DNA of 64,000 bases from Anoplolepis gracilipes (GCF_047496725.1 NC_132978.1:6191501-6255500), one strand, 5' to 3'. Shown: positions 33,230 through 45,707, counted from the first letter of the stretch. Notes: a model not told the origin generated them from the letters alone. A program made the numbers and translations.

Positions 33230-35828
33230 AAAATTTTATTTTTTTATAATGAAGGGAAGGAAAGAGGAAGAGAAGAGGAAAAGATGGGCAAAGAGGACGA
33301 GTGAAGGAAAGGGGGGAGAAGGGAAAGAAAAGGAAGGCGGAAGATGGTCGGTACGGAGAGTAAGTGGAGTAGAGCGGTGAGACGAGGGAAGGAGAGAAGA
33401 GTACGGACGGTGAACGGCAGATGGCGGCAAAAGATGGTATAAGCGATGTGGCGTGGAGAGACAAGCGGATAGATCGATGCGGAAAAAGACAGATCGATAT
33501 ATCGACCAGATAGGGAGGAATAGAGGGGATGGTACGACAAGTGGCGAGAGTGACAGGTGGAGGTTAAGTGCGAGGTGCAAATAGACAGAGAGAAGGAAAA
33601 CCAAATGAATGGAGTGCGGTGAAAGAAGAGGGTGAGGATAAAGAGGATTATAAAGAAACTAGAAGCAGCGAGGGAAAGCGATTGAAATGAAGGAGATGAT
33701 GGAGGGCAGATGGAGAGAGATGTAGGCGGTGACTGGTGGAGATTAGGTGCAAGTATCGGATAGACAAAGAGAAGGAAAATCAAGTGAGGAGGAGCACAGA
33801 GAAAAAATAGAAGAGAAGAGGTGTAATGGAGGAAAAAGAGGAAAGAAGGATGGTGGAGCGGCAAGGAGGGAGAAGGAAGGAGATGGGAGAGAGAGATTGC
33901 ATGACGGAGTTGCTGAGGGCAGTGAGGAAAACTCACGATGAGAGATTGCATGACGGAGTGGCTGAGGGTAGTGAGGAAGATTCACGGGGAGCTCAAGGAA
34001 AGAGAGGGGGAGTGTAAGAGGAGAGAGAAAGCGGTGGAGGAAGAGGAAGAGAGAAGACTGGTGGAGTAGCAGAGGGAGGAAGAAAGAGGAAGAAGGGAGA
34101 GGGGAGGGGGATAGAAGAGAGTATCAAGTCGAGAGGTAAAAGGGAAAAGGAGACCGGGGAGACGGAAGGGGAGAAGCGAAGGGAAGAGAAGGAAGAAGGA
34201 AGAGAGGAGGGGAAAGGAAGAGGGGAAGATGTGAAAAGGAGCCTAGAGTTGACGAGAGAGATGGAAGAGAAGAGAGAGATAGGGAGTGGGGTGAGAGAGA
34301 TGCAGGAGAGCATGGTGGAGATACACGGTGAGCTGGAGAATAGGAAGGAGAGCAAGGGGAGAAAGGCGGAAGATAGAAAGGAGAGAAATGAAGGAAGCTA
34401 TGAGGGAAAGAAGCGTGGGCGATGGTTATGTGCAGATTCTGAGTAAGCGAAGAGAAGGGAAACAAGGATCGGAGAGGCAGCGAGAAGAGAGAGAGCGAGA
34501 GGCAGGAAAGTGGTAGCAACGAGCAGGGAACTGAGAGTGGATGGGAGGAAGTGGAGATGGTTAGAAGAAGAGAAGAGATGGGAGACAGAGGATGGAGAGG
34601 AGAGAACAATGAGAAGTAAGAGGAGAGAAGAAGAGGACGAATAGGGGAGAGGCAGGAAGAGAGAAGAAGAGGAGGACTGAGGAAAAGGGATAAGAGAAGG
34701 TTAGAGTGAGGAGAAGAAGGATGGTGGAGAGTAAGGGGGGAGAAGGAAGGAGACGGGAGAGAGAAAGATTGCATAACGGAGGGGCGAAGGGCAGTGAGAA
34801 AGATCAACGGGAGAGATTGCAGGACGGAACGATTGAGGACGGTGAGGAAGATCCACAGTGAGCTGGAGAGTAGGAAGGAGAGTAAAGGAAGAAAGGTGGA
34901 AGATAGAGAGGAAAGAGATGAGGGAGGCTGTGACGGAGAGAAGCGTGGGCGATGACGGGTGGAGATTACGGGCGAGTACTGAGTGGGCGGAGAGAGGAGG
35001 GACAAGTGAGAAGGAACGCGAAGAAAGGAGAGAAGAGAAGAGGGTGATGGAGGAAGAGGAGGAAAGAAGGAGAGGAAGGGGAAGAGACGGAGAAATGGAG
35101 AAGGGAGAAGAGAAGCAGGAGAAGAGGAGTGAGAGAGGAGAGAGAAAGAGAAGAGAGAGAGAGAGAGAGAGAGGGGAAAGAGAGAGATAGAGAGAGAGAG
35201 TGGTGAGGGGGAGAGGGTGAGAGTGGAAGAATGCAAGCGAAGAGAGAAATGTATGAGAGAGAGGCGAGGATAGAAGAGGGATGTATGAGGGGGGTGGGTT
35301 AGTGACAGGAATAAGGTTAGAAAATGAGGGGTGGGGAGTGTATAGAAGCATTGAGCAATTTATAAGAGAGTTTTGGATTAAGGAGTGAGAGAGAGAGAGA
35401 CGCTGTCCTTTTTAGATGCGGGAAATGAATGGTGAGGAGGTAGAGAGGAGAGAGAGTGAAAAGCGGGAAAGAAGAGGGGCGAGAAAGAGAGGCGTGAGGA
35501 AAGACAGGGAAAGAAAGAAGAGAGAGGGAAGGGAAGTGAGGGAGGGAATGGAAAAAAGTTTTTTGTAACGTCGTAGATGGCCAGGTTCGCGGAGAAGGGG
35601 ATGAGAATAGGTATGAGAAAAAGTGAGAAAACAAGAGGTTACGGAGAGAGGGACAAGGGTATTTTTAGGTGTGTATTGTAAATATTTGTGAATATGTATG
35701 AGAGTGAGAAAGAAGGAGGAAGTCTGTAAGGAGTTTCTTTTTGTAAAGGGTTGGTGGTCCCCGAGAAAACACCATGTAGAGTTGAAAACCCCAAGGGCAA
35801 TCAATAAATTACTATCTATCTATTTATT
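33230..35828 (+). mobile_element. Purine-rich LINE derivative, ORF1-like only
   Basis: The plus strand is almost entirely A and G for 2.4 kb. It encodes, in broken frames, Glu/Arg/Lys-rich coiled-coil-like protein (MEEKEERRMVERQGGRRKEM; SWRVGRRVKEERWKIERKEM), the kind seen in LINE ORF1 products. It contains internal repeats: GAGAGATTGCATGACGGAG occurs at 33892, 33942 and in variants near 34760-34830, and GGTGAGCTGGAGA with its flank recurs at 34328 and 34859. No RT is visible. The 3' end (AAAACCCCAAGGGCAATCAA, then TAAATTACTATCTATCTATT) parallels the 3' end of the LINE at 42820-42868. Serine/leucine-rich frames on the other strand are shadows. Confidence 0.65.
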
Positions 35829-36042
35829 TATATTATAATATAATATATGATCGTAATTAGATAGTCATAATCGTAATTATGACTATTGACTAATTAAAAA
35901 CTATCCGATTTATGTCATGTTTGGTTTCATTTTAATCGCAAAAATCGCATTAATCCATTAAAATTTTTTTCGAATCTATAAAATGTGAAATGAAAAAGTT
36001 TTATAATATTAATATATGTATAAAACTTATAATGTTTACAAA

Positions 36043-36313
36043 CAAGCATCTAGAAACTTGGCGAATAAGAGCCAAACGGATGCTAATGCGTCAATTTCGC
36101 AGAAAATAATTTTTCTGCGAATTTGATAAATGCACAGGGCACATATTTTTTTGGTTGTATTTACTAACATTTATTTAATTCTGATTTTTGAGAATTTTAT
36201 ATATTTTTTCAATATTTTTTTCATTTAAAATTATTTTCTGCAAAATCGACGCATTAGCATCCGCGTTTGGCTCTTATTCGCCAAGTTTTTAGTTGCTTAT
36301 TTGTAAACATTAA
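36043..36313. repeat. Foldback MITE-like element (family H)
   Basis: AACTTGGCGAATAAGAGCCA at 36055 is answered by TGGCTCTTATTCGCCAAGTT ending at 36289, and GGATGCTAATGCGTC by GACGCATTAGCATCC. Arms are about 75 bp (through GCAGAAAATAATTTT) around an AT-rich loop. No gene. A diverged half arm is also present at 470-530 and 865-925. Confidence 0.8.
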
Positions 36314-36418
36314 GAGCATTATATTCGTAGTATTATTAAATTTACGGTGGCTGAAAAGATCACGTTTTCTCATATCTATAGATTTATAAACAAATAGATA
36401 AGGAAGATATCGGTGTGG

Positions 36419-36457
36419 GGCTGAATAGCTCAGTGGTAAGAGCAGTCGCCCGGCAAG
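36419..36457 (+). repeat. Truncated tRNA-like module
   Basis: GGGCTGAATAGCTCAGTGG and GAGCAGTCGCCCGGCAAG repeat the first half of the module at 634, with the same 5' flank (GATATCGGTGTGGGGCTG). It breaks off at CAAGACTCGG, before the B-box. Confidence 0.65.
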
Positions 36458-38084
36458 ACTCGGATCAGTGATGCCATTTTTGAGACGTTGCACGCTGCCG
36501 GGACGTACACACATAAGCGAACGAGCCATGAACGTGTGCCACTCTGCACTCGACCAGCTTCGACTAACAGAAAGGCGCAGACATATAATGCGCTGTCTTT
36601 TTCTTTTGCGCTATAGCTGACGCCTCACGCTTGACTTGAGATTTCAAGAAATATATCAGCGGCTTGACACATTTTTATTGGGAGCGTCCCGTTTGACCAC
36701 GTCACGATTGACCACAGCCACTTATATCGACCGATGCCTAGGGTCATCAGCAACGATTAACCAATCAGAGAGCCTCATTTTAAACTGGCCAATTGACGTG
36801 GTCAATAGACTCCCACCCATTTTTATTTATTTATTAGATTTTACGTTAAAAAATTATGAATTATATCAATCTCTTATATTACAATTTAATGTGTATATAA
36901 AAGATGAAAAATAATTCAAGAAATAAAAAATATAAGAAATAAAAATAATAAAAATCCACTCTTGGCTAAAATATAGGTTTTTTTTTTAAAAATCATACGT
37001 GTTAATAAAATTTTAATGATTAAAATATTCTAATAAATAATACTCAAATAATATCAAAATAATATTTTGTAAATGGACAACATACATGTTGCTGTTCCGT
37101 AGAAACCGCGAGAAGGCAGTGGTCTCTTTCGTCAAGAGAAAATGTAGAAAAATGTTTCCTTCAATGTTATATTAAACATAACAAATTTATACATAATAAT
37201 ATATTATATATAATAATTTATATATATATAATATATATAATAATATATATATATATATAAATTATATATATATAATTTATATATATATATTAATTATAAT
37301 AATATATTATATATAATAATTTTAATATAATATTAAAGAAAACAATTTTTTTACATTTCCAAAAAATATAAATAGTACAGAAAACAGGATAGATAAGATA
37401 GAGAAAGGATAAATATAAAATACAAAAGAATATAAAAAAACATAGAAAACAAAATATAGAAAAAGAATGTTAAACCAGAAAAAAGCGCCATGCTTTACAT
37501 AATATAATATTGAATACAATACATATTATGTTAAAAATATTTTTGAAAATACAATCGAATTACAGCGATATTACGGCAATTGCATCTAATTACTGAAATT
37601 AGCAAAATAAATGTTATATATAAATAATGTAATAAAAATAATAGAAATAAAACTTAATTTATATGTATTATGTGGATTACACATAACATAAAAATAATAT
37701 ATTTCTTTCTAACACTGTAGGCATTGGAGACAAAATAGAAAATGCTTTTCGATTTTGCCTGGAATATCATGTTTAAAAAAAATGTCCTACTTATAAAACT
37801 GTAATTAAAATTACAACTTTAAAGATTAATTTTATAAATACATATTTATATATACATATATTTTATAAATTTTTCTACATTTCTTATCCATATAAATTAA
37901 TTTTAATATTAATAGCTATATTTTATTATTTAATTTTTTCATTATATTTTATAGATTTATTATTATTTTGGTGAGAAAAGAGTATCATTGGATCTAATAT
38001 ACACCAACGGAAAATTATTCGACCAAATTTTACACGTCGTATATATAAAAATACACACACAACACGTACACGCACTCTCGTCTG
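36458..38084. other. Unassigned stretch, mostly AT-rich
   Basis: 36530-36830 is more balanced in base content and holds GACCACGTCACG and GACGTGGTCAATAG in opposite orientation, but no gene. 37190-37330 is an (AT)n microsatellite that would fold back on itself. The rest shows nothing I can name. Confidence 0.4.
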
Positions 38085-38520
38085 TCGCAGCGGTGCACTT
38101 AAACACAGTACAATTGGACACGTTGCAAATGGACACGGTTCAAATAGATACGAAATTTTGGACATTATTCACTTGGACACCGTTCATTTGAATACCGTTT
38201 ATTTGGATACCGTTTATTTGGACACTGTTTATTTGGACACGAAAAAAATACGCGCTGTTCACTTGCACACTGTTCACTTGGACACCGTTTATTTAAATAC
38301 GGAAACGATTACAATTATACAATTCTACATGGTTTACGACTTACAATTCATATTGCTCTGTGCTTCGGATGCGATACGAGATCTATAATTATACAGTTCT
38401 ACATAAGTTTGCAACTTTTCGTTTTCAGTGTCCAACTGAACGGTGTCTAAAATTTGGTGTCCATTTGAACTGTGTCCTTTTGCAACGTGTCCAATTGTTC
38501 TGTGTCCAAGTGAAGGCCAC
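38085..38520. repeat. Tandem-armed foldback, TTGGACAC type (family C, copy 1)
   Basis: The left arm (38090-38320) consists of 15-bp units such as TTGGACACCGTTTAT, about 12 in a row with variants. The right arm (38410-38515) carries the complementary GTGTCCAACTGAACG type units. The outer ends CACTTAAACACAGTACAATT and CACTTGGACACAG (reverse of 38510) match. The core has two direct copies of ATAATTATACaaTTCTACAT plus a GTTTGCAACTTTTCG-type stretch, separated by ATTGCTCTGTGCTTCGGATG. Since 15 is a multiple of three, frames stay open (VYLDTVYLDT...) without being genes. Confidence 0.8.
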
Positions 38521-39299
38521 TATACTGATCATAATGTCGTCGGCACATGTCAGCACATGCGCAGAAAGAGTTAGCTTAGTACATAAAATTCAAGGACGCT
38601 TTATATGTATAAGCAAAATTTGGGGAGTTAGCAATCTAATAATATATAGAAGTCTGTGGTCTTTGTTCTCATTATACGTTTTCACTCTCTCTCTCTCTCT
38701 TTTGGTAACTCTCTTGGTTACACAAACAGATCGTAGCGCCATCCATCGCGACATCAGGCAACTGATCTATGGTTCTGTTTTTCTCTTTGTACAAATATTG
38801 CACGTACACATATATACACACAACTCATGAACTCTATTCTTTTATATTTATCTTTCAAATTCAATTCGCGTAGTTAATAATACTATTTTATATAATCTAA
38901 TCAGTGTGATATGTTTATTTTATACATATAACTTGTAGAAAATTTATAATAATCATATATTATAATGAGTTGACACCTATGGACCCCATAATGAGATAAA
39001 AGTAGATAAAAAAAACCATAATTATCAAACTTTTTTTCATTTTCGACATGAAATCGATTGTCGCACTAAACATTGATATATGTACTTTAATCGTATAAGA
39101 GCATTTCGAATTTTGTATAGCCATTTCAAAAACTGATACAATTAAAAAAAATCGCGTTTCGTTGATAAAAAAGATGGGTCAACCATTTCCTTAAGGAAGG
39201 GTTTACATTTTCTTTTGGATATATTTAAAATTCTGTGAGATAAATTTTACAAAACTTCTTATAATTTTCAAATATTTCAAAATATTTTTAAATAAACTG
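38521..39299. other. Unassigned stretch
   Basis: A short CT run near 38685-38702. No gene or repeat recognised. The frame at 38360-38830 is partly repeat-derived and has no motif. Confidence 0.4.
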
Positions 39300-40707
39300 G
39301 AATACTTTGTGTTATATAGACAGAAGAGGATGACGTGGTAGAATTGGTGGTGCGAAAAAGGACAAGGAAGTGAGGGGAGCAAGGAGGAGAGAGATGAGGG
39401 AACAGAAAGCGGAGGGACAATAGTAGAGAAGAAAATGATGTGAAAAATGAGGTGGCGAAGAAATGAAGAAAAATTAAAAATGGAAAGAGGTGTTATGAGA
39501 AATAAGTTGCGGAGCGGGGAGAGAAGGGGAATGAAGAAGACGGCGGAATGTGGTCGATACATCGATATCGGTGAGCTGCAGCGGTGTAACAGAGAGGAAG
39601 GAGTACAAGGAGTCAAAGGCAAATGGCGGTAGGAGTGTGATAGAGGGTATATCGCCGAGGAAGGAAGACCGATAAATCGATATCGATAAAGGAGATCGAC
39701 GAGATATCGAATCAATAGGGAGTGACAGGCATAGTCGGGAGATACATGTGGTGAAAGGTTAAGAGGAAAGATGTTAAGATAAAGCGAAGAGAAGATAAAA
39801 TTGAAAGAACAGAGTAAAGGAGAGAAAGCAGAAAGCGGAAAAAAAGAGGAAGAGAGTGAGGGAGGAATTGAGGCAGCGAAAGAGTGAGGTGAAGGGGATG
39901 AAAGAATGTATGGTGGAGATATTGGAAGCGACGAGGTTACAGACAAGAGTGAAAAAATGACAAGAAAGAGTGGAGGAGCGTGAATAAAGAAAAGAACGGA
40001 AGGAGCGGAAGAGAAGAGGAAGAAGAGAAGGTTAGGGTTAAGAGCAGAAAAGTGATAAGAAGTGGAGGGAAGCCAAGAGGGGAAGAGCGGAAAAATGATA
40101 AGAAGAAGTGGAGGTTAGCCAAGAGGGGAAGAGCGTAAAAAAAAGAGAGAAGGGAAGGAGCGGAAGAGAGAGGAAGAGGAGAAGGAGAGATGGAGGAGCT
40201 GAAGGAATAGAAGAGTTGAGGTGAGGGAGATAAGGAGGTATGAGAGGAGATGTTGGAAAGGACGAGGAGTATACACAAGGAGATGGAAGCAGTGAGGGAG
40301 AGTATGGAAGAGAAGGAAGAGTGCAAAAGGAGAGAAGGGGCGATAGAGGGGGAGGAAGGAGGAAAGGATGAGGTCCAGGGGGAAGAGAAAAAAGGAGCGG
40401 ACGGGGAGGAGAAAGGTGAAGGAGGAGGAAGGGAGGTTAAAAAGGAGTGATATTGGAAGAGGTAAAGGAATTCAGTTATTTGAGGTACGTACTTCAGAAG
40501 AATGGAGGACAGGAAGCGCAAATAAGAGACAGGGAGAGAAAGGCAGCAGCTCTCATGGGACAAATATGGGGGATTGGGAAAAAAAGGTTTGGAAAAGACT
40601 GGGGAAGGAGACTGTGGCTGTTTGATAGGTTGGTATGGACAGTGATGGGATATGGAGTAGAAATATAGGGATGGAATGAAAGAGGGGTTCTAAAAAGTTT
40701 GGAAGAA

Positions 40708-41768
40708 AAGTAGGGGAGACCGGGGTTGAAAGTATTTTTTAGTTTTGATGAAATAAATAAATTCTATATTTTTGTTAGAGATTTAATGTTTATTTATACG
40801 GATAAGTTGAAGATTTAAGATTAGTTTGATAGCGATAATGTGTTATTAAATATTTTGAGAAAAATGTTATGATCCTGCAAAATGATCGGGGAGAATTGTT
40901 ACTTTCTACCTCGACTTTGGGATTGAAAGTAACAACGCTGGGGTAAGTTGTACACAAATAGATACAAGCTGAATTATAAAATGAGAACTAACAAATAATT
41001 AAAAGTAACTTTAATTAATAATACTCAACATATTAAAAACAATCAACATAACATAAATTATCTTTTCTTTAATTAACACAACATAAATAGTATTTCTTAA
41101 TCAGTAATCAACGTAACATAAATTGTTTTCTTTTTACTTAGCACAACATTAGCGTCTTAATGAGATCAGTTAAATGCAAATAATTAATTAAAATAAATTG
41201 TTTTTAGTTCTCACTCGAAGACTCATCTAAGTAGCAGTTGGAACACACAAAATTAACCTTATCAGATTTTTTAATGCAATCTCATGTCTCATAATTACAT
41301 AATTAGTTAGGTATGTTGATTTATACATACAATATTTCGTGTTGGAGTAAGTTGTAATATGTTACAATTTACACCAACAGCATGTTGTAACATGTTACTT
41401 CTAACCCCAAAATACGATACATTCTAAACTAAAGTATTTATATTAAAACCGTTTAAAATATAATGAAATGGCAACATATATTTGTCTACTGATTAACTCA
41501 TAAGATATGAAAAAAAAAATTGCTGATAAAGTGTAAAATTTACGAATAATTCAAAAAAATATTGAAACTTATTTATTCACATGATGTGTAGTTACCTCGT
41601 ACACAACACTCGTTAATAGAGTGGCACTAGAACTATCATGATGGCAGCGTAACAGTGGTAAACAAGTATTTGACCCATTTTGTTTTCATAATGATATCTA
41701 TTTTCTTTACAAAGTTATCAGCCGTGTTACAATCTATCCCTGTTACTTTTAACCCTGGTCTCCGCTAC
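40708..41768. mobile_element. Non-autonomous inverted-repeat element inside the LINE
   Basis: AAGTAGGGGAGACCGGGGTT at the left is answered by ACCCTGGTCTCCGCTACTTG at the right. Variants of the end sequence (GGGATTGAAAGTAAC, GGTAAGTTGTACAC, GTTACTTCTAACCCC) occur several times inside. No transposase. The LINE tail reads on across it: the sequence before 40708 and after 41768 belongs to one coding region. Confidence 0.7.
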
Positions 41769-42429
41769 TTGAGGTGGTTGCTTGGAGTAGAGAAGAGGAC
41801 GCCATAGTAAGGGAGGAGCTGCATAGAGAGAAATTGTGTAATAGCGTAGGAAGGAGAACATGGGGTTTTGAGGAGAGATTGAGAGAAGGGAAAGAAAGTC
41901 AGTTGGCGAAAAGATGCTGAGAAGAGAGGGAAAGAGCAAAGAAGGGAAAGGTAGGATCGCAATGGGAAGGGGAGAGAAAAGGTTTTTTTGAGAGAGTTGG
42001 AGTGAAGATGGAGGAGATGGAAAAGAAGAGAGAGGAAGGGGACTGGTGGTGGGGAGAGGTGGAGGGAAAGGACAAAGAAAGACAGAGGAAAGAAAGATGA
42101 GAAAGAATAAGATAGTCAAGATACAATAATTGGTATAAAGAGGTTAAAGGGGAAAGGGTTCCGGATTATTTGAAAAAAGGATGGGGGGAGAATAGATAGA
42201 AGAGGATAGCAAGGTTTAGACTGGGAAACGAGGTAGAGGAGAAAAAATATTGGGAGCAAGGGGAGACGAAGGGATGCAGATTTTGCGGAAGAAAAATGAA
42301 ATCATGGGAACATTTATGGGAAAGATGCAGGGATTGGAAGAAGGGAGGTGGGAGGTGGCAGGAGACGGTAGGGTGGGTACTAGGACAAAAGGGGAAGGTG
42401 AGAAATGGATGAAGGAAGTTGAGAAAGAA

Positions 42430-42575
42430 AGGAAAAGGACAGAGGGAAAGAGGGAGGGAGGGAGAGAGGGAGGGAGGGAAGAGAAAGAGAGGGAGGGAGG
42501 GAAGAGAAAGAGAGGGAGAGGGGGAAAGAGAGAAGGAGAGGGGGAAAGAGAGAGGGAGAGGGAGAGAGAAAGATG
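42430..42575 (+). repeat. GA/GGGA-rich simple repeat
   Basis: AGGGAGGGAGGGAGAGAGG-type runs at the end of the LINE coding part. Confidence 0.8.
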
Positions 42576-42868
42576 AAGAAAAGGAATAGAGGCGATGTGG
42601 AAGGAAGAGAAATGTAGAAATGTAGGAATGCGAAGAGCGGAAAACTATGTACATGAGAGGCAAAAGGAAACGGAAGTTCAATTGCGAGACGTGTGTGTGT
42701 GTGTGTGTGGTGGACTGTGATACAAAGGCGTGTTAGTACGCCGGAGCATCGCAGTTAATGTCATAGGTTAAGTTAGATTTAATTAGTGTAAGTTTAGATT
42801 TAAGGTAGTTTTTGTATGAGATTGTAAACCCCACGGGGAAACAATAAATCCTTACTATTACTACTACT

Positions 42869-44193
42869 ACTTTGTGTTATATTCTATTTTTGTAATAGAT
42901 CGCTGACATAAAGAAAATATCCGTGAAAATATAGAACCAAAAATCTTCAAGAGAGCGAAAGAGAAGGAGAGGGGGGATATTCTAGAATATCTTATGATTC
43001 ATATAAGATTTAATGTGAGGAAGATGTACGGAATGATGTCACTTTTTTATAATTTTTAAATAGAACAGAATTTTTCACGCACAGCATACACACACACATG
43101 CACACAATGCGTAAAATTCGACCAACACCTCCTCGCGGTGCGCATCAGATAATGCTAATGTTAGCGGTGAAAGGCACAAATTTGTATAGGTCACTTTGAT
43201 ACGTCACAAGTCCGCGAAAAAAAATCGTATCGATCTCAATTTTTTTTTAATTTGCAAGGAAAATTTCAAATTTTACAATGATTATCATGATACTTGTGAA
43301 AAAAATTCATTCCACTCCGTGGAGTGCGTCAAACTGTGCGAATTTTCCGAGATAAAACACGTCCTTACTTTTGAGAAAAAGGCGGGAGGGGGAAAGAAAA
43401 AATTCGAAATCTGACAAATGCTTCTTAAAGTAGAGACTTCAAGCTTCAAAATAAAAAAAAACTTTTAGATAAGACAATTTTTCGCGGAGTTATGATTATT
43501 TCAAGTTGAGTGAAATTTCGATATAAATTTTTGTTGCGCTAATTTTGTTGTATTTACATCACTAAATCAGTGTATTTACATCACTAAATATATTAATTGT
43601 TACCATCATAATACATATTAATGCATTTGAAAAAAATATTCGCATTTTTTCACGAGAAAATAATCTTTCTTAAAAAATATTTTATTAATTATTTTCTAAT
43701 TATTATATGAAAATATTTATTACATTTAAAAATATATGCCTCTTTTATGATAATAATAATTAATCTATATATTTTTATTACTTTTGATTCTGATAAGGAA
43801 AAAAGTAGATGTAGAAGTAGCAACACTGCATCAGTTATGATTTATTTAATATGTAATAAGTACAGAATATCAAACCTTGTAATAGCACTATATTATACAT
43901 ATATGGACTTTAAAATATTATAATGAAATTATCTCCTTGAAATATAGGACCGTAGCGGCTGTGTGAGATGCAACAAATTCATTTAAATACACCATCACAA
44001 GAAAGGATATGTTCACAGATATATGCATTACTATTATACAGTTAAACTGTTATTTCCATTCACGCTATTCATGAGTCATCTAGCACGTATGAAAGAGATA
44101 TGCGTTATTATAATATTAGACTGTATTATGCACAGTATCCAAATAAATAATTAATCTGCTTCGTCTTTTATTAGAATCAAAAGTAATTCAAAT
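42869..44193. other. Unassigned stretch
   Basis: No convincing gene. The frame at 43196-43414 is lysine/phenylalanine-rich without motif. An ACACAC run lies near 43087-43098. Confidence 0.4.
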
Positions 44194-45108
44194 GAGGGTT
44201 GGAAAAGTTACTTTATAAAAGTATCTTGTTACTGTTATTCTTTTTTCTAAAAAATTACTCGTTACCAATTTTCAAAAGTAACTCGTTACCGTTACTCAAA
44301 AAAGAATAACAAATCGTTACAATTTCCGTTACCTTTTTTATATAAATTTATATAAATTTATTAAATATTAAAGGGTTTATTTCAAAATACACATTGCTAA
44401 ATTTTATCGAAATTTTTTATTTATGCTATTAATTCTTTATAAATTCTTTATAATATGCCACGTGGTAAACGAATATGATGCTGGCGAACTGATCAGATTA
44501 TGCGAGCACGTATTGTAAGCTATTTGTGATTTAAATAAGAATCAAAAGCATATAAAACCAAAAAGATTCTTCTCATAAAATTATAATTCCGTCGTTTTAA
44601 CCTTGATAAACATTATTTCACAATTATTAAGCCGTAATGCTCCGACTTCGAATCTCGAAACAAAAGTTGAAACTTGATTTCATAATGAGAGATCAGTGAC
44701 TCAGACTTATATTCTTTTTATTGGTAGTTATTTATTGATAATTTCTGCGTTCCGAAATTTGTTGCCAGCATTGATAAATTTCGGAAACTTTTGTTCATGA
44801 TTTTTTCCATATGTTTTCTATGTATCTTTTCTATGACGCGTTTACATACATATAATGCTGCATTTCAACACTCTTCTTTCTATGAAAATTATACGAATAA
44901 ATTTGGAAAATTATACAAATAAATTTGAAAAAAAGTAACGATAAAAGTAAAATGTTAAACTACTTGTTACTCGTTATTAAAAAAATGTAACGAAGTTACT
45001 TTTTCTGTTATAAACAAAATTTGTAACGCCGTTACCGTTATACAGTTATCAAAAAAAGTAACTATATTGGTAACGGCGTTACAAGTAACGTGTTACTTCC
45101 CAACCCAG
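44194..45108. mobile_element. hAT-like non-autonomous element
   Basis: GAGGGTTGGAAAAGTTAC at 44194 is answered by GTTACTTCCCAACCCAG ending at 45108. TGGGTTGGGAAGTAAC-type ends are common among hAT-derived repeats. GTAACG and GTTACT motifs repeat in both subterminal parts (for example AACGGCGTTACAAGTAACG at 45072). No transposase frame, and I could not see a clean 8-bp target duplication. Confidence 0.6.
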
Positions 45109-45300
45109 TACAGTAAGTATACATGCATATACATATATGCGATTAATGTAAGTGTCATAATATTAAAAAAGATTTGAAGAATATATTATTTTTAAGAAAT
45201 TAATAAAACTCTTTATGTGACATACAAATTTAAATTTTGCAGACAATAAAACGCAGGATGGTCGCAGTTTCTATTCTCATAAATTATTTTTATTACTTAC

Positions 45301-45707
45301 TCTATTATTTCTTGATGTTTTCTGACGCATGATATAATATGAATTTCATTAATAGCTTGCTTCACTTCGGAAGCCAATATCTCCAGTTTAGCTGTGGAAT
45401 AGAATAAGATAACAGCAATCATGATATCTACACCAAGGCAGAAGACAGTCTGTGCAATTATGAATATTTGCATAATGTAAAGAATAAATTTTCGTAATAG
45501 TGGTTCTGTCGAAAACGGATACCACACATCCATCGGAAATTCTAGAGGAAGAAATAACGGAGCACAAATGACAGTGATTCCCGCTATGAAGAAAGATATT
45601 GCAACAGTCGAGATAAACATTGCATAACGGTCCACATATTTCTGTAGAACAAGTTTTTCGCGATGTTTTGAGACTTCCACAAACTTTTCGATCCTTATCA
45701 GCAAATA
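45301..45707 (-). pseudogene. Odorant receptor (7tm_6) exon, orphan
   Basis: On the minus strand the exon begins after an acceptor (ATATTTTAG) at 45707 and ends at a donor (AATAGA then GTAAGT) at 45301. It is open for about 135 codons. It holds two membrane spans (STVAISFFIAGITVICAPLF and IAQTVFCLGVDIMIAVILFY), the FPMDVWYPFST linker typical of hymenopteran odorant receptors and the following STAKLEILASEVKQA. In this family the full protein is about 400 residues with seven spans, acting as an odour-gated channel subunit. No N-terminal exons are seen on the higher side (to 46350), and the lower side is occupied by the hAT-like element. It is a remnant, or part of a gene broken up by insertions. 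Confidence 0.8.

Larger units (their letters stand above)
39300..42868 (+). mobile_element. LINE with ORF1-like start and ORF2 tail, middle missing
   Basis: 39360-40440 is purine-rich and related to 33330-33800 (ATCGATATCGGTGAGCTGC, GACAAATCGATATCGATAAAGG-type sites), so it corresponds to an ORF1-like region. From about 40447 an ORF2 tail is readable: LEEVKEFSYLRYVLQKNGG then QIWGIGKKRFGKDWGRRLW, which lies downstream of RT in the family. After an inserted element (40708-41768) it continues with RIARFRLGNEVEEKKYWEQG and a zinc-finger-like CRFCGRKMKSWEHLWERC (about 42275-42330). Endonuclease and RT are absent. The 3' UTR ends AAACCCCACGGGGAAACAAT then AAATCC and a CTA repeat tail at 42868. Confidence 0.75.

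Noticed and set aside
33240..35800. Long serine/leucine/proline-rich frames on the minus strand
   Set aside because: They are the complement of a purine-rich LINE-like coding strand, have no domain motifs, and overlap in several frames at once.
38158..38388. Periodic peptides such as VYLDTVYLDT
   Set aside because: A 15-bp tandem unit stays open by arithmetic; the arms are inverted and diverged without regard to frame.
38085..38520. CRISPR-like array (regular 15-bp units)
   Set aside because: No unique spacers between units, units degenerate, arms inverted, and the setting is a eukaryotic genome.
43196..43414. 72-codon frame with three cysteines
   Set aside because: No motif, no signal peptide, low-complexity Lys/Phe composition, no splice or promoter context.
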